NCBI RefSeq assembly: GCF_003852525.1 | Contig: NZ_QAJL01000005.1 | Coordinates: 624,962 to 688,961 of the forward strand | Source of the DNA: Pedobacter sp. KBW06 | GTDB lineage: Bacteria; Bacteroidota; Bacteroidia; Sphingobacteriales; Sphingobacteriaceae | Direction of reading: 5' to 3' | Length of the DNA: 64,000 nucleotides | Shown here: positions 36,340 to 44,381 of the stretch, in pieces | How the letters are laid out: each line of letters begins with the position of its first letter | Numbering within the stretch: position 1 is the stretch's first letter | The notes under the pieces: model-generated | The model's database searches: none | Told to the model about the DNA's origin: nothing | The model's input: the letters and a program-made list of their open reading frames with translations, nothing else | Translations under genes and position numbers: made by a program

Positions 36340-36401
36340 AATAGCTTCATGGACAGGGTTTAAACCGGTGGACATTAAAATTTGAGCGACCGGGGGTACG
36401 A

Positions 36402-36442
36402 TTAATAATTATTCTGTGATATATTTCTGGAATAATTATTAA
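36402..36442. repeat. 13-bp perfect inverted repeat upstream of the M57 protease
   Basis: TTAATAATTATTC at 36402-36414 and its exact complement at 36430-36442 flank a 15-base spacer. Each arm also contains the palindrome AATAATTATT. It lies 38 bp before the protease start. No T-tract follows, so an operator or leader hairpin is favoured. Confidence 0.55.
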
Positions 36443-36480
36443 ATTGTAACATCATCACGATCATCCCTAAAATTCAAATT

Positions 36481-37230
36481 ATGAAAAACCTATTTAAAAG
36501 CATTGCGCTCATCGCAGTATTCGCTATTTTAATTACTTCATGCTCAAAAAAGAATGACAATCCTGCAAATCAAGAAGTTAAAACCGAACAAAAAGACAAA
36601 GTTCTTGCTTACATCAAAAGTCTCGGATTCACAGACGCACAAATCGTCGAAAAAGGCGATAGATATATCGTTGATGGAGATATGGTCGTAGACAAAAACA
36701 TGGAGGTTCCGGCAGATAACGGAGGGCCAAAAACAGAGCAGTATTACAATGGATATCTGGTAACCAACAGCAATAATATCCTTGTTAAAGTTGATGCATC
36801 TATTACCAGTATGGCCGCTGAAATCAACGCAGCGATCGCACAATGGAATGCTGTACCAAACTCTAAAATCAAATTTGTCCTTACCACCGGCAGCACTTAT
36901 GATATTCTGATCAAAGTAGACAATACCATCGGAGCTTCGACATGTGGACAGGCTTATTTATCAACCAGCAACGGTAAAGCAGGTAGTGTGGTATGGATCA
37001 ATCAGGCCTTGATCCAAAATAATTCTTTTGCACAACGCACAAGAACGATTACACACGAATTTGGACATACGATATCTTTCAAACACACCAACCAATCCAC
37101 CAGTATTGATGTACCGGGAGTTGGAGGAACTGACGCTTCATCATTAATGAACGGCGGACAATGTGGAAGCGGTGCTACCGTTTTATCAGCGAAAGATAAA
37201 CAGGCAACCGCAGCATTATATCCTTTATAA
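36481..37230 (+). CDS. M57 family metalloprotease lipoprotein
   Basis: A 249-residue lipoprotein with the signal ILITSCSKK (Cys21). The zinc motif HEFGHTISFKH gives His192, Glu193, His196 and His202, a metzincin-like arrangement with Ser at the usual Gly place. This fits the M57 'dual-action HEIGH' family found in Bacteroidota. The N-terminal 40-90 region may be a small prodomain. It would degrade peptides at the cell surface or in the periplasm. It stands alone, behind a long inverted repeat, and a bidirectional terminator follows the stop. Confidence 0.88.
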   Translation: MKNLFKSIALIAVFAILITSCSKKNDNPANQEVKTEQKDKVLAYIKSLGFTDAQIVEKGDRYIVDGDMVVDKNMEVPADNGGPKTEQYYNGYLVTNSNNILVKVDASITSMAAEINAAIAQWNAVPNSKIKFVLTTGSTYDILIKVDNTIGASTCGQAYLSTSNGKAGSVVWINQALIQNNSFAQRTRTITHEFGHTISFKHTNQSTSIDVPGVGGTDASSLMNGGQCGSGATVLSAKDKQATAALYPL

Positions 37231-37268
37231 TTTATAAAATAACAACTCACTATTCCATCGTGGTGATC

Positions 37269-37303
37269 AAAAAGAGCTGTCTCAAAAAAGGCAGCTCTTT
37301 TTT
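37269..37303. terminator. Bidirectional rho-independent terminator
   Basis: An 11-bp stem pairs 37269-37279 with 37292-37302 and includes an A-run on the left and a T-run on the right (to 37303), with a 12-base loop. It lies between the M57 gene (+) and the convergent AraC gene (-), so it can serve both. Confidence 0.85.
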
Positions 37304-37343
37304 AGCTTTTGATCTTCCCCTAATCTTTAAAACACCTGCTTCA

Positions 37344-38270
37344 TCAATTAAACAACTGTCTGAATTCAAGTGGGGACATTTTCACCTTGGTTTTAAAAAG
37401 CCTGTTGAACGACTGAGGATGTTCAAATCCCAGACTATAGGCAATCTCAGCTACGGTCAGATTACTTGTGCTCAGGATCTCCTTGGCCTTTTCGATCAGT
37501 TTGCCGTGAATATGTTGCTGTGTTGTCTGCCCTGTTAACGAACGCAGCATATCATTTAAGTAACGGGCTGAAACCTTCAGGTGATCCGCGATCTCCTGGA
37601 CGGCAAGCGGTCCATTAATAAGCGCTTTCTCGTTCTTAAAAACATCCGACAGATAGGTTTCCATTTCGGAGATCAAATCATTATGTACCACCTTTCTCGT
37701 AATAAACTGCCGCCCATAGAAACGATTGCTGTAATTAAGCAGCACCTCGATCTGCGAGATCAGTACATCCTGACTAAAATGATCAATATTGGTATCCAAT
37801 TCCATCGCGATGTTATCAAAAACAGAAAAAATAATTTTCTTTTCCTTATCTGACAAATACAAAGCTTCGGCGACGGAATAGGCAAAAAAGCCATATTTAG
37901 TGATCTGCTTTCCCAAAGGATAATTCCGGATAAAGTCCGGATGAAACAACAAGGTATATCCGCTATAATCCTTTTCCTCCGACGCGGCAGCGATCAGTTG
38001 GTTTGGGGCTGTGAAAGACAAGCCCCCTTCCTCGAAATCATAATGTCCCTGACCATATCTGATTTGTCCGGCAAAATGAGCTTTAAAGGAGATCTTAAAA
38101 AAATCAAGCAGGTACCCTTTGCCAATCTCAGTAGTATCTACTTTGATGTCTTTATAATCTACAAGGGCGATTAGAGGATGCATTGGCCTGGCCAGGCCCA
38201 GCGCTTTAAGAAGTGCTGAAATACTTTGGAAGATTACTGGCCGGGCATTTCCTTTTGCTGAAGTCACCAT
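37344..38270 (-). CDS. AraC family regulator (first of two paralogues)
   Basis: A 308-residue regulator with a cupin-like ligand region at about 20-190 and an AraC double helix-turn-helix in the last 100 residues (AVQEIADHLKVSARYLNDMLR, and VAEIAYSLGFEHPQSFNRLFK). It is a clear paralogue of the AraC gene at 39.7-40.6 kb: both share FHPD, EALxLS, RQFITR and other segments. It lies directly downstream of the SDR gene on the same strand, 66 bp away, so it may control that oxidoreductase. The signal sensed is unknown. Confidence 0.9.
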   Translation of the reverse strand: MVTSAKGNARPVIFQSISALLKALGLARPMHPLIALVDYKDIKVDTTEIGKGYLLDFFKISFKAHFAGQIRYGQGHYDFEEGGLSFTAPNQLIAAASEEKDYSGYTLLFHPDFIRNYPLGKQITKYGFFAYSVAEALYLSDKEKKIIFSVFDNIAMELDTNIDHFSQDVLISQIEVLLNYSNRFYGRQFITRKVVHNDLISEMETYLSDVFKNEKALINGPLAVQEIADHLKVSARYLNDMLRSLTGQTTQQHIHGKLIEKAKEILSTSNLTVAEIAYSLGFEHPQSFNRLFKTKVKMSPLEFRQLFN

Positions 38271-38336
38271 GCTAAGTTAGCAAATTATTTTTCGGTCGGA
38301 CCTGATCATATACCGGATAAACATCCCTTGGAAAGG

Positions 38337-39143
38337 TTAAACCTGATAATAGCTTGTGATTTCTTTGCGGTGTGCTTCAAAACCCAGTTCCGCTCTTTTG
38401 GCCGACAAAGCAAGGGCATCCTTTCCTGCGGCATACTTCTGCTGGTCTTTTCCATCGGTAGCTGCCTGATAGATCACCGCAGCGATTTCTTCAGGTTCAG
38501 AAAAATGGATCAGGCTCCCATCCTGAAAACCGGCCATCATCTTATTCCAAAGCGGCTCATAAGCCGGATGCTGCACCAACACCAATGCGCCACTGCCGAA
38601 ATTGGTTTTAATACCTCCAGGAGCCACTGTTTTGAATTGGATACCGAAGGCATTCAAATCGTAGTTCATCGACTCAGACCAGCCTTCCAAAGCGTATTTT
38701 GTTGCCGTATATACAGAGGCGAAAGGACTTGCAGCAATGGCCACAGCGGAGGTCACTGTAATAAACAATCCCTTTCGCTGGTTTTCCCGGAAATATTTAA
38801 CGAATGGATGGGCAACACGCAACACACCGGTGAGATTGGTGTCAATCTGCTTTTCGATTTGCCCGGCAGCATATGCTTCAAATGGTCCGGTGAGTCCATA
38901 ACCTGCGTTGTTCAGTACCACATCAATATCTGTAGCGCGAATGGCCATTTCTATTGCATTTTGCACCTGATCCGGTCTGGTCAGGTCCATTTCCAGTAAT
39001 GATATATTTTCAAGCCCGGTAAGCTCAGTTTCTTTTTCCGGATTGCGCATCGTGGCAATTACCTGCCATCCCCTTGCCTGAAATAATTTTGCTGCGGCTT
39101 TTCCTAATCCAGAAGATGCGCCTGTGATGAGTATAGTTTTCAT
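38337..39143 (-). CDS. Short-chain dehydrogenase/reductase
   Basis: A 268-residue classical SDR. The cofactor motif is TGASSGLG (7-14), NNAG is at 78-81, and the catalytic residues are Ser132, Tyr145 and Lys149 (YTATK). It would reduce or oxidise a carbonyl/alcohol with NAD(P)H in the cytoplasm. It belongs to the group often flanked by AraC regulators in Bacteroidota. The gene before it diverges, with a 17-bp inverted repeat in the gap. A match to the -7 promoter element ends 5 bp before the ATG, suggesting a leaderless message. Confidence 0.92.
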   Translation of the reverse strand: MKTILITGASSGLGKAAAKLFQARGWQVIATMRNPEKETELTGLENISLLEMDLTRPDQVQNAIEMAIRATDIDVVLNNAGYGLTGPFEAYAAGQIEKQIDTNLTGVLRVAHPFVKYFRENQRKGLFITVTSAVAIAASPFASVYTATKYALEGWSESMNYDLNAFGIQFKTVAPGGIKTNFGSGALVLVQHPAYEPLWNKMMAGFQDGSLIHFSEPEEIAAVIYQAATDGKDQQKYAAGKDALALSAKRAELGFEAHRKEITSYYQV

Positions 39144-39147
39144 TCTC

Positions 39148-39155
39148 CAAATGTA
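39148..39155 (-). promoter_or_regulatory. Candidate -7 promoter element, leaderless SDR message
   Basis: The minus-strand sequence TACATTTG fits TAnnTTTG and ends 4 bp before the ATG at 39143. Initiation a few bases on would put the start codon at or near the 5' end of the RNA. No -33 element is found, so this is tentative. Confidence 0.4.
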
Positions 39156-39194
39156 GATTGCACTCCCTCCTCTTATGTTGCCGTTTCCGTCAAT

Positions 39195-39237
39195 GTTGTA
39201 ACCAAAAAAACATTCATCCGGTTTATTTGGTTACAAC
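39195..39237. repeat. 17-bp inverted repeat between the SDR and MazG-like genes
   Basis: Arms 39195-39211 and 39221-39237 match at 16 of 17 positions, with a 9-base spacer. The core is GTTGTAACCAAA and TTTGGTTACAAC. It lies 52 bp upstream of the SDR and 84 bp before the MazG-like gene, in the divergent gap, so it looks like a large operator for a dimeric regulator. Confidence 0.65.
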
Positions 39238-39320
39238 TTAAACAGATTCGGTTTACTTGCAATACACCAGACAGACTAACTTGCAGCAGAAAATAACAAC
39301 GATTACATTTAAACCAAATC

Positions 39321-39650
39321 ATGATGACTGAATTGAATTTCAATGAAGTAATATCCAGGTCGCAAAAGATCAGGGAACTTTATCGCCAGTTAGAATTACA
39401 ACACCATGGCAGCGAATGGACCATTGAGGAAGATGCCCTGGCATTTTTGACCGACGCCGGTCTGGTCGGCAGGTTGACCATGTCACAGCAAGGCCGATGG
39501 CCTAAAGGTGCCGATACCAATACCGAGCTATCACATAAATTAGGCGAATGTATCTGGTGGCTGACCATTTTAGCAGACCGTATGGGAATGGACATTAATA
39601 CCGCCCTTGAAGGTTTCCTCAGCAAAACAGAAAAGCTTTTAGAAAAATAA
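39321..39650 (+). CDS. MazG-like nucleotide pyrophosphohydrolase family protein
   Basis: A 109-residue all-alpha protein that fits the MazG-like NTP pyrophosphatase superfamily. The acidic helices are WTIEEDALAFLTDAG (about 33-47) and LSHKLGECIWWLTILADRMGMD (about 70-91), which give the ExxE-type and ExxD-type metal residues. Such enzymes cut NTPs to NMP and pyrophosphate, clearing altered nucleotides. In Bacteroidota small members of this kind often sit next to AraC-controlled redox genes. It diverges from the SDR. The substrate is unknown. Confidence 0.78.
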   Translation: MMTELNFNEVISRSQKIRELYRQLELQHHGSEWTIEEDALAFLTDAGLVGRLTMSQQGRWPKGADTNTELSHKLGECIWWLTILADRMGMDINTALEGFLSKTEKLLEK

Positions 39651-39684
39651 GCGATGTGATGCTTACCGGAGCCAGGAGTTCCTG

Positions 39685-40575
39685 CTACTGGCTTCGGTAC
39701 TCATTTGGTGTAACGCCAACACGCTTTTTAAAAAGCCGGTTAAAATGCTGAGGATATTTAAAGCCCAGTTCATAGGCAATTTCGCTTACCGTTTTATTAT
39801 GGTCGAAGATCTTGTTTTTTGCAACTTCAATAATTTTGTTTTGCAGGTATTCCTGAGCAGATTTACCTGTTTCTTTTTTTATCAGATCACCAAAATAATT
39901 TGGGGAAAGATGCAATTCTTCAGCGCAATAGGCAACGGAAGGCAATCCTATGGAATATGGTTTTTCCGAGGCAAAATAGCCATTCAGCAATTCCTCAAAC
40001 TTTTCTAAAATTCCTTTATTGGCATGGTCTCTTGTAATAAACTGACGATCATAAAACCGTTCACAGTAATTCAGGAACAATTCAATATTGGAGACGATCA
40101 GTTGTTTGCTGTGTTTATCAATGGCGTGTTGCAGTTCATATTCAATTTTAGCAAAACAATCCATTATGATTTTCCGCTCCTGTTCTGATAAATGCAAGGC
40201 TTCATTCACGGCATAAGAGAAAAATGAATAATTAGCAATGGTCTTGCCCAATGTCATGCCCTGGATCAAATCAGGATGAAACACAAGTGCAATTCCCTGG
40301 GGCTGATAATAACCCTCTTTATTTTCGCCGATGACCTGACCTGGTGCTAGAAATATGAGTGTTCCCTCCTCATAATCATAATTATTTAGTCCATAACGGA
40401 GGTCACCGCATTTGATCTGCTTCAGGAAAACAGTATAGAATTCATAGCGCAAACGCTTAAGCTGTCGAGGCTCAGCTTTATCCAAATGCACCACACTAAC
40501 CAGTGGATGTAAGGTTTCCTGATTATTAAAAGCATTGTATTCGCTGATCTTGGCAAAATTCACCGTCTCTTCCAT
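39685..40575 (-). CDS. AraC family regulator (second paralogue)
   Basis: A 296-residue regulator with the same layout as the AraC protein at 37.3-38.3 kb: a ligand region (about 20-180) and an AraC domain (last 100 residues, SEIAYELGFKYPQHFNRLFKKR). Its gene diverges from the stump of an aldo/keto reductase at 40752, a common AraC partner. That partner has been lost, so the regulator may now be orphaned. A -7 element match (TATTTTTG, complement 40598-40605) lies 22 bp upstream of the start. Confidence 0.9.
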   Translation of the reverse strand: MEETVNFAKISEYNAFNNQETLHPLVSVVHLDKAEPRQLKRLRYEFYTVFLKQIKCGDLRYGLNNYDYEEGTLIFLAPGQVIGENKEGYYQPQGIALVFHPDLIQGMTLGKTIANYSFFSYAVNEALHLSEQERKIIMDCFAKIEYELQHAIDKHSKQLIVSNIELFLNYCERFYDRQFITRDHANKGILEKFEELLNGYFASEKPYSIGLPSVAYCAEELHLSPNYFGDLIKKETGKSAQEYLQNKIIEVAKNKIFDHNKTVSEIAYELGFKYPQHFNRLFKKRVGVTPNEYRSQ

Positions 40576-40597
40576 AGCTGCTGTTGTTTCTATGAAA

Positions 40598-40605
40598 CAA
40601 AAATA
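40598..40605 (-). promoter_or_regulatory. Candidate -7 promoter element of the AraC gene
   Basis: The minus-strand sequence TATTTTTG fits TAnnTTTG and lies 22 bp upstream of the ATG. No -33 element is found at the usual distance. Confidence 0.35.
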
Positions 40606-40743
40606 AACATTAGAAAGTTTCTATAATCATACCGGTTATGCAATCAGTAATATTGGTAGTAAATACAGGAATATGTATACCTGTCTGTTCATTTTCAGTC
40701 CTCACCTTTGTTGTATAGAATTTAAATCAACTTACATTATAAA

Positions 40744-43700
40744 TTAAAAATATGGAAAAGCGTAAACTTGGCAATAGTGGATTAGAACACCCCATTCTTC
40801 GTTTGGCTCCCGGCCCATCTGCAGTTCCAATATTCCACCTTTTAAGACTTCCTTCTGTAAAATCCTGAAATCCGCTATCGGCTTTCCGTTTAACTTCGCA
40901 GACTGAATATATTTATGCTCTTTTGAGGCTTTCCGCGCTTCTATTATAAATTTCGCTCCTCTGTTATATTTATGATTCAGTAAGATGGTGATCCGGGGGT
41001 ACCTTGGGCTTCCGATTTCATAAACCGGCTGTGCCGAACATCCTCCATCCATTTGAAATAAACCAATGGCACTCATGATGAACCAACTGCTCATTTGTCC
41101 AAGATCTTCATCACCAGGATAGGCATCATAAGGCGTTGTTCCATAATACTGTTCCTGAATGGCGCGGTTCCATTTCTGGCTAAGCCAGGGTTTGCCTGCC
41201 CAGTTGAACAAATAGGAAACCTGCATTGCCGGTTCATTGCCATGATTAATAGGAAATGAAGAAAAATCATCACCGGAGGCATTAAAATTAGCTGCCGCTG
41301 ATTTCTCCATAGCCTCATTTAAACGACCAACAAAACGTTCCTTTCCCATTTCGAAGATCAGTTCTTCCGGACGATGTGGTACAAACCAGGTGTAATTAAA
41401 AGCATTTCCTTCCACAAAACCCGGCGTATGATAGGGATCAAATGGCTTTAACCAATTTCCTTCCTTGTCTTTTGGCCGGGCAAAACCGGATTCTTTATCA
41501 AAGACGTTTTTCCAGTTTTCAGACCGCTTATCAAAATAAGCGTGGTCATCTTTTTTATTTAAAACCAAAGCCATTTGAGCCAAACACCAATCGTCGTAGG
41601 CATACTCCATGGTATTGGATACCGAACCCATTCCAGATGGAACATATCCATATTTCATATAGGGCTGAATATCCTCTACACCTACCGTACCACCACCTGG
41701 AGCGTGCTGAGGAGGGGTTGTCAGCATTTTTTTGAACCCCCTGTAAGCCGCATCCAGGTCAAAATCCCTGATCCCACTTTGCCAGGCACCCTGTATCTGT
41801 GAAATACCATGCATGGCTACCATCACACCGGTATGCTCTACTCCTGCCGGATCAGTATTAAACCAGCCGCTATTCTGGTAAAGCTCAATGGCCGAACGTG
41901 CCCATTTTGAGGATATTTCGGGAGTAACCAAATTGAACAATTGCTGGTTATTCCAAAAGGTATTCCAGTATTCCCCGCTCACAATGCAGTCTTCTTTGTT
42001 TTTAAACTGACGAATCTTTTCCTCCTCGTCCACATACCTTCCATCAACGTCACTCCAAATCGCTTTGGCTGCAACCGCACGGTACAAATTGGTATAAAAC
42101 TTCTTTTTTTGCAGGTAATCATCGGTCTCTATCTGAATTCGCCCAAGGTATTCGTTCCAGATCGTACGCGCATTTTGCACCACTTTTTCAAAATCCCAGC
42201 CGAAAGCTCCGGTCATTTCTTTTTCAAGATTGTTTCTGGCCCCGGCTAAATCCACCAAAGACACCCCTGTTCTTACCAGGATGGCTTCCTTGTTGTTTGT
42301 TTTAAAATTCAGGAATACCCCGAGGTCTCCTTTTCCCTGTATGGCATCGATATCTGTCCGGATGGCGGCCTGAGTATCAAACTCATGGGTACGGTTCCAT
42401 GACCCGATATATCCCGTAACCGGCTTTACCTCATTGTTAACCCAGCCTCCCATAGATTGAAATGGCTTACTGAACTGCATCACAAAATGAACGGTATACA
42501 ATTGCTCCAGAGAATAGCCGGTAAAGGCGTTATCATAAGTGGCAAAGCCTTCTATTTCGGAATCGGAAACCTTTGTGATTTTCGCGGCTTTCAGGTTATG
42601 GGGATACTCGTTTGGCGTAAACAAGTCAACCAGGATTCTTGCCGAATCTAAAGCAGGGAATGTATAGCGCTGAAGAGAAGCCCGTCTTGTGGAAGTGATT
42701 TCGGCTTTAATACGGGTGTCTGTCATAAACACACTGTATTTCCCGATCTGTGCCGACTCTGTTTTTTTATCAATCCTGGAACGGTAACCGCCATCGGGAT
42801 CTTTTTCTGTGCCGGGATTCACCTGCAGCCGGCCACTGGTTGGCATGGTCAGCAGACCACACATTGTCCAGTCGGAAAAATGACTGAAACCCATAATATT
42901 TTCTACGCTGTATTCATATCCAGCTTTCCAGGTTTCGTCCTGGTTGTCGGGCGCGATCTGCACCATACTCAGGGGCAGTGAAGGTCCTGGTTTAAACATC
43001 CAGCGGGAGTTGCCGGTCCCCATTAGCAGGTCTACATAGTCCGCATAGGTTTGAAGGTTTTGCCGGGATCGGGTGATAGTTCCGCGATAGATGGTTTTAT
43101 TGCCTGATGTTATGGCAACAGCCGAGGTCAGGCCTTGCTTTGCACCGGCTACCGCCGGCATTGGGATCTCTATAATTGCATGTCCCTTTTCTATTGTCTT
43201 CGTAACTGAAGGTAAGCCGGCAATGGAAATGCGCACAGCTTTCTCTTTATCCATTTGAATGATGTCAACGAGTAAGGGCTGAACCCGCTTATTTCCCTGT
43301 TTCAATTCGAATGATGCGGCTTTGGCCGAAAGAACCAGGGAGGAGGAAATGTCTTCAATCCTGAGGCCCCTGCTCCCTTCCATACGAATGTCGTCAAATG
43401 AGGCCCATGATCCTGAAATCATTCCCATTTGGATCGTATTGAGTCCCTTTTTCAACCAGTTTTCCGGTATTTCAACCGATACAGTTGTTCCTTTTCCCGC
43501 AGGCAGGTCCAATTCCCGGCGATGTCCATTTATCTCGACACGTAATACAGTCGGCTGCTTTGCGTTCACTTCCTGAAAATCAATCAGGAGCCTGCAGCTT
43601 CCTTTGGCAACAGGATCCTTGAGATTGAACACTATTCTCGGAAAATGACGTGGATAGAATCCGGACCAGTACCCTCCGCCTGCCCAGCTATCCAAAGGAC

Positions 43701-43923
43701 CGGGCAATAGATAAGGCCAATGTTTTTGAGGTGTAGAATAGCCTATGGAGAACACCGTGTTTTCGCCACCAAAATCGGCGAGGAAACCGCCTTTTCCATC
43801 GGACGCCAATGCAAATTCGGCAGCACTGTTGTCTTGCTTCCCGATTTGCCAAACCGTATGCGTCTGGCCATAAGCAGAGAGGCAAAAGAGCGCGCATATT
43901 AAAAGTAATCCGGTTTTTTTCAT
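40744..43923 (-). CDS. GH92 alpha-mannosidase with altered 3' end
   Basis: An exported exo-alpha-mannosidase of glycoside hydrolase family 92, calcium-dependent, acting on alpha-mannosides of N-glycans or mannan. The better start is ATG 43923 (MKKTGLLLICALFCLSAYGQ signal), giving about 1059 residues, longer than usual. The extra N-terminal ~190 residues form a carbohydrate-binding-like domain (TVWQIGKQDNSAAEF). The catalytic motifs are HGNEP with Glu near 897 and GDEDLGQMSSWF with Asp at about 938-940. The C-terminus ends MGREPNEEWGV and then a 13-residue tail that is not family-like. The tail is read from the antisense of an aldo/keto reductase stump, so the true end of the gene has been lost in a rearrangement. 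The core is probably active. Confidence 0.9.
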   Translation of the reverse strand: MKKTGLLLICALFCLSAYGQTHTVWQIGKQDNSAAEFALASDGKGGFLADFGGENTVFSIGYSTPQKHWPYLLPGPLDSWAGGGYWSGFYPRHFPRIVFNLKDPVAKGSCRLLIDFQEVNAKQPTVLRVEINGHRRELDLPAGKGTTVSVEIPENWLKKGLNTIQMGMISGSWASFDDIRMEGSRGLRIEDISSSLVLSAKAASFELKQGNKRVQPLLVDIIQMDKEKAVRISIAGLPSVTKTIEKGHAIIEIPMPAVAGAKQGLTSAVAITSGNKTIYRGTITRSRQNLQTYADYVDLLMGTGNSRWMFKPGPSLPLSMVQIAPDNQDETWKAGYEYSVENIMGFSHFSDWTMCGLLTMPTSGRLQVNPGTEKDPDGGYRSRIDKKTESAQIGKYSVFMTDTRIKAEITSTRRASLQRYTFPALDSARILVDLFTPNEYPHNLKAAKITKVSDSEIEGFATYDNAFTGYSLEQLYTVHFVMQFSKPFQSMGGWVNNEVKPVTGYIGSWNRTHEFDTQAAIRTDIDAIQGKGDLGVFLNFKTNNKEAILVRTGVSLVDLAGARNNLEKEMTGAFGWDFEKVVQNARTIWNEYLGRIQIETDDYLQKKKFYTNLYRAVAAKAIWSDVDGRYVDEEEKIRQFKNKEDCIVSGEYWNTFWNNQQLFNLVTPEISSKWARSAIELYQNSGWFNTDPAGVEHTGVMVAMHGISQIQGAWQSGIRDFDLDAAYRGFKKMLTTPPQHAPGGGTVGVEDIQPYMKYGYVPSGMGSVSNTMEYAYDDWCLAQMALVLNKKDDHAYFDKRSENWKNVFDKESGFARPKDKEGNWLKPFDPYHTPGFVEGNAFNYTWFVPHRPEELIFEMGKERFVGRLNEAMEKSAAANFNASGDDFSSFPINHGNEPAMQVSYLFNWAGKPWLSQKWNRAIQEQYYGTTPYDAYPGDEDLGQMSSWFIMSAIGLFQMDGGCSAQPVYEIGSPRYPRITILLNHKYNRGAKFIIEARKASKEHKYIQSAKLNGKPIADFRILQKEVLKGGILELQMGREPNEEWGVLIHYCQVYAFPYF
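40752..40787 (+). pseudogene. Aldo/keto reductase, 12-codon 5' stump
   Basis: From the ATG at 40752 the frame reads MEKRKLGNSGLE, the standard start of an aldo/keto reductase. Homology stops there: the next codons are the antisense of a GH92 gene's 3' end, and the frame ends at a stop about 40 codons on. The gene probably diverged from the AraC regulator at 39685-40575 with its own promoter region, a common Bacteroidota pairing. Everything after the first 12 codons has been lost in the same rearrangement that altered the GH92 end. Short length limits certainty, but 12 of 12 residues fit. Confidence 0.75.
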
Positions 43924-43963
43924 TAGCGTATATTTGTCTTTTAAGGGAGTTAATGGTATCATG

Positions 43964-44354
43964 CTATAGCTCAATTTTCAGTACTTTTCCTGCCCAGCTT
44001 TTGTTGGGTACCGGCCCGACTTCAAAATGCAATTTACCGCCTTTCACGATATCTTTAAAATGAATTTTAGGTCCGGCTAAAGCCTTGCCGTTCAGGGTAG
44101 CCGACTGGATGTAAATGTTCTCTTTTGAATTATTATGTACTTCGATAACAAACGTTTTTCCCTTATAATACTTGGGGTCCAGCTGAATCGCAATTTTATC
44201 AAACAAGGGAGTCGTAAGGTCAAGTTCCGGCTTGCTTTCCGTACTGCCACGCATTTCAAACAACCCCATGGAGCTCATGACAAACCAGGCGCCCATTTGC
44301 CCTTCGTCTTCATCCCCTTCCCAGGCCTGGTAAGGCTACCAACTTAAGTTTCAT
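43964..44354 (-). pseudogene. GH92 remnant with a large internal deletion
   Basis: A broken GH92 gene. After the GH38 stop (44382), an ATG at 44354 opens MKLKLVA, like the start of a signal peptide. Around 44336 this meets a sequence coding YQAWEGDEDEGQMGAWFVMSSMGLF and the rest of a GH92 C-terminus, to the stop at 43964. The two parts are in different frames (19 bases from ATG to the first remnant codon is not a multiple of 3). About 0.6-0.9 kb of codons survive of an expected 2.2-3.2 kb, so most of the catalytic domain is gone. The C-terminal part aligns with the same region of the neighbouring GH92 protein. No function is expected. Confidence 0.8.
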
Positions 44355-44381
44355 GATTCCTGTGGTTTTGATTGATGGTCA

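Noticed and set aside
38328..38999. A 223-codon plus-strand frame opposite the SDR
   Set aside because: The minus strand carries all SDR motifs; this frame looks like a shadow.
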